From the NCBI GenBank assembly GCA_005882415.1, contig VBAE01000047.1, forward strand, positions 3,816-10,466: DNA of 6,651 bases. The letters are read 5' to 3'. The notes below the pieces were generated by a model, which saw only the letters and a list, made by a program, of their open reading frames with translations, made no database searches and was not told the origin of the DNA. Position numbers and translations under genes: made by a program. This DNA is from Alphaproteobacteria bacterium (GTDB lineage: Bacteria; Pseudomonadota; Alphaproteobacteria; Sphingomonadales; Sphingomonadaceae). Shown in pieces: positions 5,737 through 6,651 of the stretch (within the stretch, counting starts at the first letter, position 1; each line of letters begins with the position of its first letter).

Positions 5737-6552
5737 ATGACCGCCATGCTCCTTCCGATGCTCCTGCTCCTCGCGGCGGGCCGCGCAGAACCCGCCCGGG
5801 CGATCGGCGAAGGCGGTGCCGCCGGCTGGTTCAGCAGCGACGACTATCCGAAGGAGGCGATCGTCCAGGGGGCGGAAGGCGTGACCGCGGTCAGGCTGAC
5901 CGTGGACCCGAACGGAAAGGTCTCCGACTGCAAGGTAACCGGCTCCTCAGGCTTCGCCAGCCTGGACGACACCACATGCTCGCTGTTTCGCGCCCGGGGC
6001 AACTTCATTCCCGCCCACGACCGGCGCGGCAGGCCGACGACCGACAGCACCTCGATCCGGATCAGGTGGGTCCTCCCGGAAGGTTCGCCGGGGTTCAACA
6101 AGCCGTGGCGTGAGGCGGTCCGTGCCCGAATCGCACCCGACGGCGCGATCCTCTCCTGCAGCGAGGAGCGGACGGGCAATCCCGTGATCGGAAGCGGCGG
6201 CTGCGCGGGCCTCACCGCATCCCCGGTGTCGCGGCGGCTCGCTTTCCGGAGCGGCGCCGGGGCCGGTCCGGCGGATATTTTGCTCGTATCCGCCTGGAAC
6301 CTCGGCGCCTCGACGGCCGCCGCAGGAGAGCCCGGCAGGCTCGTCGCACTCAGCTCGGCCCGGGTCCGCTATGCCCCCGGTGAGAAGCTTTGCACGACGC
6401 TCCGGGAGGAAGGGCCGCCGGAGATCCGGCTACCCCTCTGTACGCTGATCGAGGTCGTGATGTCGCCCTTGGCTTCCGCTGGGCCGCCATCCGGCGATCT
6501 GCTCGACGGGACCTTCACCATCGCCATTTCGGAGCTGCCGGAAGCGTCGTAA
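5737..6552 (+). CDS. Exported TonB C-terminal-domain-like protein
   Basis: The 271-aa protein begins with a signal peptide (MTAMLLPMLLLLAAGRAEPARA, about 1-22). Residues ~35-112 look like a TonB C-terminal domain: DYPKEAIVQGAEGVTAVRLTVDP, then NGKVSDCKVTGSSGFASLDDTTCSLF and a closing strand with SIRIRWVLPEG. Cys65 and Cys81 could form a disulfide. Residues ~121-160 (WREAVRARIAPDGAILSCSE...) loosely repeat the strand-Gly-strand-Cys pattern and may be a second, degenerate copy; the remainder is unassigned. True TonB proteins have an uncleaved N-terminal anchor and a Pro-rich linker; both are missing, so this is probably a periplasmic relative and not an energy transducer. The ATG at 5737 follows AAGGTGGG. 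It is divergent from glnB and is followed after 27 bases by another exported protein, probably in the same operon. Confidence 0.65.
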   Translation: MTAMLLPMLLLLAAGRAEPARAIGEGGAAGWFSSDDYPKEAIVQGAEGVTAVRLTVDPNGKVSDCKVTGSSGFASLDDTTCSLFRARGNFIPAHDRRGRPTTDSTSIRIRWVLPEGSPGFNKPWREAVRARIAPDGAILSCSEERTGNPVIGSGGCAGLTASPVSRRLAFRSGAGAGPADILLVSAWNLGASTAAAGEPGRLVALSSARVRYAPGEKLCTTLREEGPPEIRLPLCTLIEVVMSPLASAGPPSGDLLDGTFTIAISELPEAS

Positions 6553-6579
6553 GGCTGGAGGCCGAGAAAGGAGAGCGGG

Positions 6580-6651
6580 ATGCGGCATGTCCACCTGGCG
6601 GCGATCGGCGCGCTGGCGCTGCTCCCCACATCGCTTCACGCCCAGCAGCCG
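6580..6651 (+). CDS. Exported protein of unknown type, N-terminal fragment (runs off the window)
   Basis: Twenty-four codons are visible: MRHVHLAAIGALALLPTSLH, then AQQP. This is a complete-looking Sec signal peptide with a likely cleavage after LHA. GGAGAG lies just upstream of the ATG. It starts 27 bases after the TonB-C-like gene and is probably co-transcribed with it. It may be a paralogue of that gene, but the mature sequence is outside the window. Confidence 0.6.
   Translation, partial: MRHVHLAAIGALALLPTSLHAQQP

Overview
The window is a GC-rich stretch of a bacterial chromosome. It most likely comes from an alphaproteobacterium, probably Sphingomonadales. The evidence is the close match of the broken glutamine synthetase and the intact PII protein to that group, the wHTH-TPR regulator, and the TonB-C and M16 peptidase secretory genes. 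No RNA gene, transposase, integrase or CRISPR array is visible.

Layout. Six of the eight genes lie on the minus strand. Read in that direction (right to left) they are: glnB (PII, intact, 5282-5620); a 69-aa XRE-type DNA-binding protein (5027-5236); a 415-aa beta-helix protein with an RTX-like C-terminus (3678-4925); a wHTH / membrane / TPR regulator (1768-3611) interrupted by a one-base frameshift; a glnA glutamine synthetase remnant (356-1667) with no start codon and an internal gap of about 68 bp; a strong terminator (303-331); and the first 66 codons of an M16 zinc peptidase (1-199). On the plus strand, divergent from glnB, are a secreted TonB-C-like protein (5737-6552) and the start of another exported protein (6580 to the window end).

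Main point. In alphaproteobacteria glnB and glnA normally sit next to each other as one operon (PII senses nitrogen status, GlnA assimilates ammonia). Here about 3.6 kb carrying three unrelated genes lies between glnB and glnA, in the same orientation. The glnA on the far side is broken at both its 5' end and its middle, while glnB keeps every signature residue. The simplest reading is that an accessory secreted-protein-plus-regulators module entered the glnBA operon and the separated glnA decayed, which would require another glutamine synthetase elsewhere. Assembly or sequencing error is the competing explanation and is plausible for the one-base frameshift in the regulator, less so for the 68-bp loss.

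Regulatory structure. A 13-pair hairpin buries the Shine-Dalgarno sequence of the wHTH-TPR regulator. Tandem CTGACGG repeats 11 bp apart lie upstream of the beta-helix gene. Inverted repeats overlap the candidate glnB promoter. The roles of these sites are inferred from sequence only.
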